Shown here piece by piece: positions 1 to 9,951 of a DNA stretch of 64,000 nucleotides; the stretch's first letter is position 1; every line of letters starts with the position of its first letter. Made by a program: the position numbers and the translations under genes. This DNA comes from Symbiodinium sp. CCMP2592 (lineage: Eukaryota > Sar > Dinophyceae > Suessiales > Symbiodiniaceae), in contig CAJNDT010002902.1 of NCBI GenBank assembly GCA_905221615.1, positions 620,001 to 684,000 on the forward strand, in the 5' to 3' direction. The notes beneath the pieces were generated by a model. It worked only from the letters and a program-made list of their open reading frames with translations. It did not search any database and was not told the origin of the DNA.

Positions 1-1545
1 GAATGCGAACTTCTCTTTGGCGACTGGACTAACTTGACTTGGGGACCGTATTTCAGGGGATCGTACCTCACCTCCTACGGAAAATGCAGGCACTACTTCC
101 TTTCCTACGTGCTCCCAGCCAGACTCAGTAGTCCTCGAAGACATGGGCATGCTTGAAGGCCGTGTCGCTCCTCCCATAGTTGGAGTTCCGCGCTGCCTCC
201 AATTCGCTGCGTGTCCTCGCTTGAAGATCTTCTTGTGCTTTGAGTGTTTTCCTGAGTTCACTCAGCTCGTCGTGCAAGGTAGGCAATGCTCGCCTTGCAT
301 GATCTTCATTTTGATGAAGTCGGTCCTCTGCATCTTGCATCCTCCTCACAGCCATTTTGCGGTACTCTTCCTCTTCACCAAGACGTTCGCGAAGCCGAAG
401 TCGTTCTTGATCAATGGCTGCGCTGTTTCCAGCTAGCCCTTGGATCTCGTTCACGGCCCGCAACTCCTGGTTCTTGACCAAGTGGAATCGTTCCTGCATT
501 GCTTGTAAGGCTTGTTCCGAACTTGCTGTGTTCGACCGGAGGAACAAGTTCTCTCTGGCATGTTCATGAAGTTCATGAGTCAGACGCTCATACTCACGTG
601 CCATAAGCTCACCATCGCCTTGCGCTCTTGCCTCCAACTGCACAAAGTTAGTGGCTGCCTCCGTGCGGAACACGTGTAGCTGTTGAGCTAACTCCTCGGC
701 AACGGCATGTGCTTGACGTTGTTGAGCAGAGTTCTGTTCATCCATGCGAAACAAAGCTGTTTCATAGTCTCGCTTCATCTCCTGATTGACATTGTTGATG
801 TGCCTCATGGCTAAGCATGCATGGTCACGTTGTCGTTCCAATTCTTCGATGCGAATTCCAGATCCTTCATCTTCTTGTTGCATCTCCTTGATCTTGTCCA
901 TCAGGGTCTGGACGACTCCTTCGTACTCTTGCATCTGACTGCGATAGTACATCTGCTGCGCAAGGTTCGATGCTTCGAACTGTTGCGAAATCGTCAGCTC
1001 CTGATAAGCATTCGGACCATCGGCTATGGCTGGCGTGGCCACCGATGACGCATCACCACGTGCTGGGATAGTGTCCAGAGTCATATCCAGATCGTCAGCA
1101 TCGCGTGGTTGTTGGTAACCATCCGATTCCAAGTCATGGACTTGTCACGCCCACGAGTAACCGAAGTCCTTGATCGTGCTGAAGAGCTTCTCGAAGATGA
1201 TGGTCTTGACTTCTTTTCCAAGGTCTTCACTCCTTTGTCCTTGGCCCTGGACGTAGTCCGAGGTGCCTGAAAACCAGACGCTTCGGCTCGTCGTTCGGGA
1301 GCCTTGCCCGTCCTCGAACCTGTGGATGTCGGACGCGAAGGCGTAGATGCTCTTGGTAGACTCTTTGCTTTCACCTTGGGAACTGCCTTTGCAATGGCAA
1401 GCGCAGAAGATTGACCTTTGTCATCTTCCGTGGAGCTATCAACGGATTGCACCACTGTGTCATCAGCTGTTGATTCACCAACGGCTGGCGCTGCCACATC
1501 GGCACCGAAAGTCATTGTCGTATCTTGGCTTGATCCCGAGTTCAT
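1..1545 (-). pseudogene. Frameshifted gag-like N-terminus (copia copy 1)
   Basis: Sense start is the ATG at 1543-1545 (MNSGSSQDTT), the same start as the intact copy at 42688. Two single-base indels break the frame. One G is missing near 1110, so the first 140-odd residues (Ser/Thr/Arg-rich) end early. One extra C near 173 truncates the second part. Between them a 335-codon frame (1132-125) encodes a long Glu/Gln/Arg-rich coiled coil identical in most residues to copy 2. Because the rest of the sequence is nearly identical to the other copy, decay is recent. The coiled coil is presumed to act in particle assembly, by analogy with other Gag proteins. Confidence 0.85.
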
Positions 1546-2040
1546 TGTGGTCGTAGTAGATCAAGTAGTCGTTGCTGTAGAAAGGCAGAGCCGCGTACGG
1601 CTGATAACCTGCGTGGGGGATTGATCTCGACTAGGTTGCTGCTCTCCCCACCAGAGCTGTAATGAATGTAGGTGTGGCTGGCTTGCACTCTCCACAGACT
1701 GGACCCTGTCTCTCTCACACTTCCACACGTGCAATCCTATGCAGGCAGAACCGGCGGCCGTTCCTTTTGCACTCACTGCCGGCGGCGGTTCGTCTGTGCA
1801 ACGGGATAGCTCTGATTGCTCAGGATAGAAGACACTTATAGCACTTAGCTATGGGCATTGACTTGAGCCAAACGTTGCGTGGGCGGTCACATAGAAAGGT
1901 AAAGACGAGGGACGCGTAGCGTGCCCCCTTAGAGTCGAGGGACGCGTAGCGTGCCCCCTTCTCTTGCACTTTACACGGTCTTGCTCACAGCTCTTATAGT
2001 GACACCTTAGAACTTGACAAGGCATCGCAGTCCGTTCGCA
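1546..2040 (-). other. Putative 5' LTR/leader of copia copy 1
   Basis: These 495 bases lie between the gag start codon and the element edge and match 42689-43183. They contain two tandem copies of a 27-30 base unit with the core GGGACGCGTAGCGTGCCCCC (around 1905-1965), each able to form an ACGC-GTA-GCGT mini-hairpin. They also contain, on the sense strand, the 11-mer TTTGGCTCAAG (complement of 1862-1872), which equals the last 11 bases of the dinoflagellate spliced leader. A GGTTATCAGC stretch near 1600 vaguely resembles an initiator-Met tRNA primer site. The LTR limits cannot be fixed because no 3' LTR is in the window. Confidence 0.55.
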
Positions 2041-2375
2041 ATAATATAATATGATATAATACAATATAATGAAATACAATGTAATATAATATAATATAAT
2101 AGAATATAATATAATATTATATTATGTAATATAATATAATATAATATAATATAATGCAATATAATATAATATAATATAATATAACAAAACAAAATATAAT
2201 ATAATATAATATAATATAATATAATATAACATAATATAACATAATATAATATAATATAATATTAAAAAAATATAATATAATATAATACAATATAATATAA
2301 CATAATACAATATAATATAATACAATGTACTATAATATAATACATTATAATGTAATATAAATATATATGTACCTA
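2041..2375. repeat. AT-rich microsatellite (TAATA-type)
   Basis: About 335 bases built almost only from TAATATAATA-type 5-base steps with sporadic C or G. It abuts the outer end of the copia copy directly, so the element may have inserted into, or be bordered by, this tract. Open frames here, rich in Ile and Tyr, are composition artefacts. Confidence 0.95.
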
Positions 2376-2671
2376 GGGGTTCTTATGTAGTTCCTTTTTG
2401 TGGTTCCCTGGATCTTCCTGGTTTAAACCATTTGTTTATGGTTCCTACTTGAATAACTTGTTCTCGGGTATTCTTGAGGTATGGGAAGTTGTTCTTGGGA
2501 TTGATAAAACCATATATCCACATATATACATATTATGTATGTACGTATGAATAGACAATGCATACATAACACAGAATATATGTTTATATATATATATATA
2601 TATATTATATAAAGCCCCTTCGCCCCCTTTGACCCACGGCTGACCCTCTGACATGCGCATGTGTGTCAGTG
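2376..2671. other. Non-coding spacer with a TA tract
   Basis: No gene is supportable. It holds a (TA)n run around 2582-2610 and ordinary unique sequence leading into the GT tract. Confidence 0.6.
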
Positions 2672-3093
<422 letters not shown>

Positions 3094-3280
3094 ACACACT
3101 TTCGCCAACGGCTGGGACGCTTTTTCTCTTTCAGGATTGCAGGGGGGTCGCGCATGCCGGTGGATGGTGACCCAACGGAGAAGTATGCTAATATCTGGAA
3201 TCTGATCACCTCCAGAAGATCTGTAGCACTCTGGCTACTCCTTCAAAGAGTTTTCCAAGAGTGTGTGCGTGTATGTTTGT

Positions 3281-3610
3281 GTGTGTCCACCCCTGCTTCA
3301 AAGGGTAGGTAAATCTGAGTCGAACGATCAACCTGCCAGTGCTCTCCCTGGGGGTCACCGGCCAACGAAAACACCCCCGGGGAGGGGTGAAACGGTACCT
3401 GCTCTGTCATGTTGGTCAATAACTCTAGAGTTCTAGAAACTCTAGAGCGCAGTGCGACTCAATTGATGGTGCATCTGGGGAGAGTTACTCCAGCTGGTGG
3501 CCACAATGTCTCAACGTTTGCGAGCGAATGTACGTGTTTACTGAGTTGGGCCCTGAGATCTGTAACCCTAGAGTGTGACTTCTTCGAGCTGACTTCATTG
3601 AGCTGACTTC
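3281..3610. repeat. Duplicated block R1, copy a
   Basis: This 330-base block recurs at 4705-5030 with roughly 85-90% identity by eye. It starts with GTGTGTCCACCCCTG at the end of a GT-rich stretch and finishes with ATTGAGCTG(A/G)CTTC. It contains a near-palindromic GC-rich part (CTCCCTGGGGG ... CCCCC(G/A)GGGAGGGG, about 3342-3388) that can fold into a hairpin. No coding signal is seen. The function is unknown; it may be a non-autonomous mobile unit or a segmental duplication. Confidence 0.8.
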
Positions 3611-4194
3611 CACAAAGGCATTCCCCATGGGCGCCGTGTCTCCCAAAGGTTGCTGGTGCTGACTTATCCGACTGATTTCACAAGCCTCGGATGACTTCTC
3701 CTGACTTTTTCCTGGCTTGCAGATTGATTCTCAACTGACTTACCCGTCTATATGACGGGAATACCAATCATGTTACGTGTCAGCCTTAAATGTGACTTCA
3801 ACATTGATTCCCCACTTTGATTGAAATGCTTTGATGTCGCCGGATTTCCTTGCCAATGACTTGTCGCAGGTCTCTGGCTTCAGTATTGTAGCGAGTGCTT
3901 CTGAAGAGCTAGCAATGCGAAAGAGATCGCAGTGTTCAAGAAACGAGCTTAGTGAGTGTGTGCGGTGCAAGTGCCCTGCAAAAGTTGTTTGAACAGTTCT
4001 GTGTGCCGGGAGTTGCTGGTGGAGCGCACTGCGGTTTGTGGTGGTCTGGTGGAGCATTGGAGCTGCTGGTGGTGCGAGCTTTGGTTTCTGGTGGTCTGGT
4101 GGCGATCTGGGCAAGTGAGTGCGTATTGTCATGCAATTGAGTGCATCGTCATGCAAGTGCTGTGAAAGTGGCTGCTTCCTGCTGAGCCCAAACG
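3611..4194. other. No gene seen
   Basis: Unique sequence with short internal similarities such as TGGTGGTCTGGTGG (about 4030-4105). Short open frames on both strands have no recognisable motif and are not called. Confidence 0.5.
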
Positions 4195-4625
4195 TATGTT
4201 GGAATGCGTGGACCCTTCAGTCTCTTGCGAGCACTCATGTGCGGTTCGCCTATGTTGGAATGCGTAGACTGCAGTTTCTCGACATGAGTGCGGTTTGCAT
4301 ATGTTGGGATGCGTAGACTCTGCAGTTTCGTGACATGAGTGCGGTTCGCCTATGTTGGAATGCGTTGACTTCTGTTTCGTGACATGAATGCGGTTCGGCT
4401 ATGTTGGGATGCGTAGACTCTGCGTTTCGTGACACTAGCGCGGTTCGCCTATGTTGGAATGCGTAGACTTCAGTTTCGCGACATGAGTGCGGTTCGCCTA
4501 TGTTGGAATGCGTAGACTTTGCAGCTTTATGACATGAGTGCGGTTTGCCTATGTTGAATTGCGTAGAATCTCTGACATGAGTGTGGCTCGCTTTTGTTGG
4601 AATGCGTAGGCTCTGCAGTTTGGTA
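4195..4625. repeat. Tandem array, about 8 units of roughly 50 bp
   Basis: Units begin TATGTTGGAATGCGTAGACT and continue through a CAGTTTCGTGACATGAGTG core to a GCGGTTCGCC end. About eight copies run head to tail and differ from each other by substitutions and small indels. The frames it generates on the minus strand are repeat-derived. It sits between the two R1 copies. Confidence 0.9.
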
Positions 4626-4704
4626 GGCGACGCTGCTGTCAATAAGTCCCAACGGGCTGTCAACCGGTGTTTCGAACGGCTACAATGAGCCCGGCAGGGC
4701 TTGT

Positions 4705-5030
4705 GTGTGTCCACCCCTGTTTCAAAGGGTAGGTAAATCTGAGTCGAACGAGCAGGGGAGCCGGTGCTCTCCCTGGGGGCCACCAGCCACCGAAGACACC
4801 CCCAGGGAGGGGTGAAAACGTACCTGCTCTGTCATGTTGGTCAGTAACAATAAAGACTCTAGAGTGCAGTGCGCTTCAACTGATGGTGCATCTGGGGAGA
4901 GTTTCAGCTGGTGGCCGCAATGTTTCATCGTTTGCGAGCGAATGTACGTGTTTATTGAGTTGGTAATGAGCCTTGAGATCTGTAACCCTAGAGTGTGACT
5001 GCTTCGAACTGACTTCATTGAGCTGGCTTC
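4705..5030. repeat. Duplicated block R1, copy b
   Basis: Second copy of the block at 3281-3610, in the same orientation, again starting right after GTGTGT. It contains the same GC-rich hairpin (about 4768-4815) with partly compensating base changes in the two arms. Confidence 0.8.
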
Positions 5031-5045
5031 GAGACCTGTGACACA

Positions 5046-5470
5046 TTGTGTCAAGTGTGCGTGTGTGCGTGTGCATGTGTGCGCGTGCATGTGTGCGTTT
5101 GCACGCGTGCTTGTGCGAATGTGTGTGCGCATGCGCGTGCGCGTGCGGGTGCGGGTGCGGGTGCGGGTGCGGGTGCGAGTGCGTGCATGTGCGCGTGTGC
5201 GTGCGCGTGCATGGGCGTGGGCGTGTGCACACCCACTGTGCGCGTGCGCGCGTGCACGTGCGCGTGCTGCGTGTTGCGTGTTGCGTGTCGCGTGCGCGTG
5301 CGCGAGGGCGAGTGCGTGTGCGAGTGCGGGTGCGAGTAAGTGTGCGTGTGCGTGTGGGTGCGGGTGGGGGTGTGGGCGTAGGTGTGGGTGTGGGTGTGCG
5401 TGGGTGGGTGTGGGTGTGTGGGTGTGTGGGTGTGTGGGTGTGTGGGTGTGTGGGTGTGTGGGTGTGTTAC
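5046..5470. repeat. GTGCGN/GTGTGG compound microsatellite
   Basis: A 425-base purine/pyrimidine-alternating tract that drifts from GTGCGT through GTGCGG to GTGTGTGG repeats. The Arg/Val/Cys-rich frames on either strand are artefacts. Alternating GC/GT runs of this sort are prone to Z-DNA and replication slippage. Confidence 0.95.
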
Positions 5471-5478
5471 TACGAGTC

Positions 5479-5574
5479 AACAATGATTTATCGAAACAGC
5501 AAAAGAACAAGTTTCCCACTCCAACGTTCCAAGCAGCAGGGGGCCCAACGAAGACTACCGGGCGTGGAAACGTA
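5479..5574. repeat. Duplicated block R3, copy a
   Basis: Starts CAACAATGATTT and contains GAACAAGTTT, CAAGCAGCAGGGGGC and ACTACCGGGCGTGGAAACGT. It is shared with 6972-7107, where two extra segments are inserted. It directly follows a GT-rich tract and is joined to R2 copy a. Confidence 0.75.
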
Positions 5575-5842
5575 CAGTGCACCTGGGTCTTCGTGACAGC
5601 TGCTGGCCCTCATGAGGAATTCCTGGGTCCGTCGTAGCAGCTGGAATCCTCACCCCTTACGGCAGCCCCCTGTGGTGCCAAGATGAGAAAAATGGACAGA
5701 CCCCCTGTCGTATCCAGATTAGACTGGTGAGCCTTGAGTTCCGATTGGTTCCGGAACCCCGAAAGCTTCAGGAATTGAAGATGCATCAAGCATGGCTTGA
5801 TAAACAACAGGTCAGTGGCTGCGAGACGGATGACCAAGTGTG
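5575..5842. repeat. Duplicated block R2, copy a
   Basis: About 268 bases recurring at 8383-8651 in the same orientation with roughly 90% identity by eye. Landmarks are AGTGCACCTGGGTCTTCGTG, CTCATGAGGAATTCCTGGGT and GATGCATCAAGCATGGCTTG. No coding signal is seen. In copy b the block runs straight into a GT microsatellite. Confidence 0.85.
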
Positions 5843-6239
5843 ATCCAGGTAGTTGCAAGCTGGTCTTGTATTCGTTTACTGTGTAACCTGTGGCGGGATC
5901 AGCCAGTGCGAGTACCTGCCAGATTTGATCTGATACGCTCAAGGCAGGGATAACTTGATTGGTTCTTGAAGTGGAACCGCCAGGTCCAACTGAAATCTCT
6001 GCTTTGATGGTGCCGGCATTCGATTCAATCTGTCGCGATGTTATTTCCGTTACTGGGTTTATGCCAGCTTGTAATGCCAGGTTTCATTGCAGGTCTTGAC
6101 CCTTTTCAGATGCGATGGAACCACCTGCTTTTTCTATCCGCAGACCACGTTTTCAGAGTTGCTGCGATGAATTAGACCCTTATAGTGCAATCGGCCCCTG
6201 TGCCAAGATTAGCTAGCCGCCGCTGTGCGAAGGATCAGG
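5843..6239. other. No gene seen
   Basis: Unique-looking sequence without a recognisable motif; the short open frames are not supported. Confidence 0.5.
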
Positions 6240-6935
6240 CATCTGTTTGCGCCTTGCACGAGGCCACGCCCCTAGCCTCAACCTGACGACAATAAGAGGC
6301 CAGGACCCCAGCCTCACTGACGACAGGGGGCCAGGACCCAAGCCTCAACATGACGACAGCAAGAGGCCGGGACCCAAGCCCCACAACTGCAGACTTGCAG
6401 AGAGCGCGAAGCGCCGAACTGCAAGTTGCAAATAAGACAGGAGCAGGAGGCCAAGACCCAAGCCTCACCGACGACAAGGGGTGCGGTTTCAGTCCATCTT
6501 GACGACAACCAGAGGCCAGGACCCAAGCCTCGCAGACGACGACAGGAGGCCAGGACCCAAGCCTCACAGACCTCACCGACGACAAAAGGCCAGGTTTCAA
6601 GCTTCATCTTGACGACAATCAGAGGCCAGGAACCCCAGCCTCATAAACGACGACAAGAGGCCAGGACCCAAGCCTGACAGACGAAGACTTGCAGTGAGCG
6701 CGAAGCGCAGAACTGCAAGCTGTAAACCGAAAAAAGGCAAGAGGCCAAGACCCAAGCCTCCCCGAAAACAGGAAGCCAGGTTTCAGGCTTCAACTTGAAG
6801 ACAATAAAAGGCCAGGACCCAAGCCCCACAGATGACGACAGGAGCCCAGGACCCAAGCCTCAACACAAACGACAGGAGGCCCAAACCCAGGCCTCAGACA
6901 GTAGGAGGCCAGGCCCCAAGCTTCATCGCCTACGT
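6240..6935. repeat. Degenerate tandem array of GGCCAGGACCCAAGCCTCA units
   Basis: About twenty units of roughly 28-35 bases share a core GAGGCCAGGACCCAAGCCTC preceded by GACGACAA. Twice the array is interrupted by a related segment with TTGCAG(A/T)GAGCGCGAAGCGC (about 6390-6435 and 6688-6740), which suggests a higher-order repeat. Open frames on both strands are repeat-derived. Confidence 0.9.
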
Positions 6936-6971
6936 GGCTTTCTCTGTGTGTGGAACTCTGTTACTAAGAGA

Positions 6972-7107
6972 CAACAATGATTTCGGATGCTGTTTATCGA
7001 AACAGCAAAGGAACAAGTTTTCCACTTCAATGTTTCAAGCAGCAGGGGGCTGAAGGCCAGTCACTGGTACCTCAGCCAACGAAGACTACCGGGCGTGGAA
7101 ACGTACC
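6972..7107. repeat. Duplicated block R3, copy b
   Basis: Same landmarks as 5479-5574 (CAACAATGATTT, AACAGCAAAGGAACAAG, ACTACCGGGCGTGGAAACGT) with extra bases inserted. Here R3 is not followed by R2 but by a G-rich stretch, so R2 and R3 are separate units. Confidence 0.75.
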
Positions 7108-8382
7108 GAGGGGGGATGGTGGAGGGTAGGGCGGGAACGGTGGGTTTCAGGGCAAGGGGGAGTGGCGAGCACGGACACGCGAGAGGGGGGGTGGGGTGGG
7201 GGTGAGTGGGGGGGAAACGGGAAGGCACGGATCGGTAGGGCGAGCATGTTGGGGGTTGCAGACCCGAACTCTGGACTGCGGGACTTTGCAAGGTGCTGTT
7301 GCTATGCTTGCCGCATAAAATCGTTCAGTGGGGCCCGCTCTTAAAAGCTCAATGGGGGGTGCGCCCCGCAACTCCCCCGCTTTTTTGTAAATTGCAAACC
7401 CAAACCGTGCAAAGCGAAATCCACAAAAAGAACGTAAACAGACGCTTCTTCACAAAAAGAAGATGCCACTGAAAAAAAAATGCCCACGAAATTGCTTTTT
7501 CGGCTCAAACGCGAAAAACAGAATTGAAAACATGAAAATTTGAGACACATGATCGCCGCATGAAATCGTTCAAGAAATGCCCATTCTTCACGCCTGTTTC
7601 GCTCACGCGAAATCAGAAGAAATTCAAAGACATGAAAATTCAGAGACACACAAAGGCCGCCAAAATCGTTCCAGAGCCCGCTTTTGAAAAAACGCACAAA
7701 TGTAAAATCAGAATCAAGATGAGGTTCGAAACCTAACTCAAATCCAGGTTTCAACCGAGGTTCCAATCCAGTTAAAAAGCCAGGTTCAACTCCAGGTTGG
7801 AAGCCAGGTTGAATCTGACGTTCAACCCAAGTTTGCCCAGGTTGCCGAATCTGATCTTGAAAAAGAAATAGTTTTTCAGGAACCTCGGTTCAATCTGGGT
7901 TCCTGCCCTCCCTGTGGAACCAGCAAGAGTTAAAGCAGCGCACATCTGTCGACCATCAGTTGGCACAACGCGGGTCTGTGTCGAAGATTTACTTTGGATC
8001 TGGAAGAGCTGCAGCAACACAGCTGTGCGACCCAATGAGATCGCGTGAATGGGAACGCTCCTTCATCCTCTGTGCACCCGTGCATCTGTAGGCGCGCTCA
8101 ACTCCCACCGAGTTCAGTGGGCTTTCCTCAAGCAAGCGCGAATGCTTGCTGAGGGTTCTTCCAGAACGTACCTGTGCCTGAGAAAGGCATGGACTTTGAC
8201 TGTTTGGACCAAACTCTGTTGGTCCCATGAGTCCGCCCACAGCTCAAATCTGGAAGTGTTCCAGCTGCTGCATCCACGCTGTTCGGCCACCGGTGCCGCC
8301 GACGCCCACTTTGGGTGCGGACCACTGCAACACACGCGGCTCCAAATGTGGAGTCGAACAATCTGAGAAACAGAGGGGGGAG
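7108..8382. other. No gene seen; G-rich and CCAGGTT-rich spacer
   Basis: Contains a G-rich run (about 7105-7225), an A-rich stretch, and a short imperfect array of (A)GCCAGGTTNNAA(C/T)C words at about 7740-7850. Frames on both strands are short and carry no motif. Confidence 0.5.
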
Positions 8383-8645
8383 AGTGCACCTGGGTCTTCG
8401 TGACAGCTGGTGGCCCTCATGAGGAATTCCTGGGTCCGTCGTAGCAGCTGGAATCCTCACCGCTTACGGCAGCCCCCTGTGGTGCCAAGATTAGCAAAAT
8501 GGACAGACCCCCTGTCGTATCCAGATTCGACTGGTGAGCCTTATAAGTCCCGATTGGTTCCGGAACCCCGAAAGATTCATGCTTTCAAGATGCATCAAGC
8601 ATGGCTTGATAAACAACAGAACACTGGCTGCGAGATGGATGACCA

Positions 8646-8651
<6 letters not shown>
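8383..8651. repeat. Duplicated block R2, copy b
   Basis: Second copy of 5575-5842. Its 3' end, GATGACCATGTGTG, merges into the long GT microsatellite that follows. Confidence 0.85.
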
Positions 8652-8678
<27 letters not shown>

Positions 8679-9197
8679 GGGTGTGGTGTGGGTGGTAGGT
8701 GGTGTGTGTGTGGGTTTGTGTTGTGGGTGTGCGCTGTTGATAGGATGTGGTGGGGTGTGTGTTTGGGTGTTGTTGTGTGGGTGTGGTGTGTGGGGTGTTG
8801 TGGGTGGTGTGCGTGTGTGTGGGGGTGGGGTGGATGGTGGGGGTGGGGGTGGGGGCCGGGGAGGGTGGTCGTGGGGGTGTGGTGTTGGTGTTTGGTGTGG
8901 GTTGTGTGGGTGGGGTTGTGTTTGTGCGTGGGTGTGGGTGTGTGGGTGTGGGTGGGGTGTGGGTGTGTGGGTGTGGGTTGGTGGGTGTGGGTGTGGTGTG
9001 GTGTGGTGTGGGTGTGGGTGTGGTGTGGTGGGGGTGTGGGTGGGGTGTGGGTGGGGTGGGTGGGTGTGTGTGGTGTGTGTGTGTGTGTGTTTGTGGTGTT
9101 TGTGTGTTGTGTGTTTGTGTGTTGGTGTGTTGTGTGTTTTGTGTGTGTTTGTGTGTTTGTGTGTTTGTGTGTGTGTGTGTGTGCGTGTGTGTGCGTG

Positions 9198-9229
<32 letters not shown>

Positions 9230-9694
9230 TAGGTGTGTGTGTGTGTGGGTGTGTGTGTGGGTGTGTGTGTGTGGGTGTGTGTGTGGGTGTGTGTGTGTGT
9301 GTGTGGGTGTGTGTGTGGGTGTGTGTGTGGGTGTGTGTGGGTGTGTGTGGGTGCGGGTGGGGGTGGGGGTGGGGGTGGGGGTGGGGGTGGGGGTGGGTGT
9401 GCGTGTGCGTGTGCGTGTGCGTGTGCGTGTGCGTGTGCGTGTGCGTGTGGGTGTGGGTGTGCGTGTGGGTGTGGGTGTGCGTGTGCGTGTGCGTGTGCGT
9501 GTGCGTGTGGGTGTGGGTGTGGGTGTGGGTGTGGGTGTGGGTGTGGGTGTGGGTGTGGGTGTGGGTGTGGGTGTGGGTGTGGGTGTGGGTGTGGGGGTGG
9601 GTGTGGGTGTGGGTGTGGGTGTGGGTGTGGGTGTGGGTGTGGGTGTGGGTGTGGGTGTGGGTGTGGGTGTGGGTGTGGGTGTGGGTGTGGGTGT

Positions 9695-9742
<48 letters not shown>

Positions 9743-9790
9743 GTGTGTGTGTGGTGTGTGGTGGGTGTGGGTGTGGGTGTGGGATGGTGT

Positions 9791-9849
<59 letters not shown>

Positions 9850-9873
9850 TGTCTGTGTGTGTGTGTGTGTGTG
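8645..9873. repeat. 1.2-kb GT/G-rich compound microsatellite with G-quadruplex potential
   Basis: The tract moves through GTGGT-rich, (GTGC)n, (GTGTGTGG)n, (GGGGGT)n at 9357-9398, (GTGTGC)n, a roughly 190-base run of (GTGTGG)n at about 9507-9698, and back to (GT)n. Runs of GGGTGT and GGGGGT are textbook G-quadruplex formers on the plus strand. The long Cys/Val/Gly-rich frames and the Pro/His-rich frames opposite are artefacts. It is not a telomere: the unit differs from TTTAGGG and is interrupted. Confidence 0.97.
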
Positions 9874-9885
9874 TTTTTGCTTTGG

Positions 9886-9951
9886 TTCCGCTTGCATCAG
9901 TTCACTATTGCTTGCTAGTTCCGCTTGCATCAGGTCACTATTGCTTGCTAG
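9886..9951. repeat. 33-bp direct duplication
   Basis: Two adjacent copies of a 33-base unit beginning TTCCGCTTGCATCAG and ending TTGCTTGCTAG, differing at one base. It lies at the right edge of the GT tract. Confidence 0.95.

Larger units (their letters stand above)
1..2040 (-). mobile_element. Second copy of the giant copia element (5' end only)
   Basis: This stretch matches 41144-43183 base for base apart from scattered substitutions and two compensating 1-base indels. It is therefore a second, very similar copy of the same element in the same orientation. The homology stops abruptly at 2040 (equivalent to 43183); beyond it one copy continues into an AT microsatellite and the other into unrelated DNA. 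The shared edge, read in the sense direction, starts TGCGAACGG, so it is probably the outer end of the 5' LTR. The rest of the copy lies off the left edge of the window. Confidence 0.9.

Noticed and set aside
1595..1615. tRNA primer-binding site of the copia element
   Set aside because: GGTTATCAGC only loosely resembles the initiator-Met site and the LTR edge is unknown, so it is not called as a feature.
4195..4625. CRISPR-like array
   Set aside because: Repeats are contiguous and degenerate with no unique spacers, in a eukaryotic context.
9507..9698. Telomeric or subtelomeric repeat
   Set aside because: The unit is GTGTGG, not TTTAGGG-like, and the tract is internal and compound.
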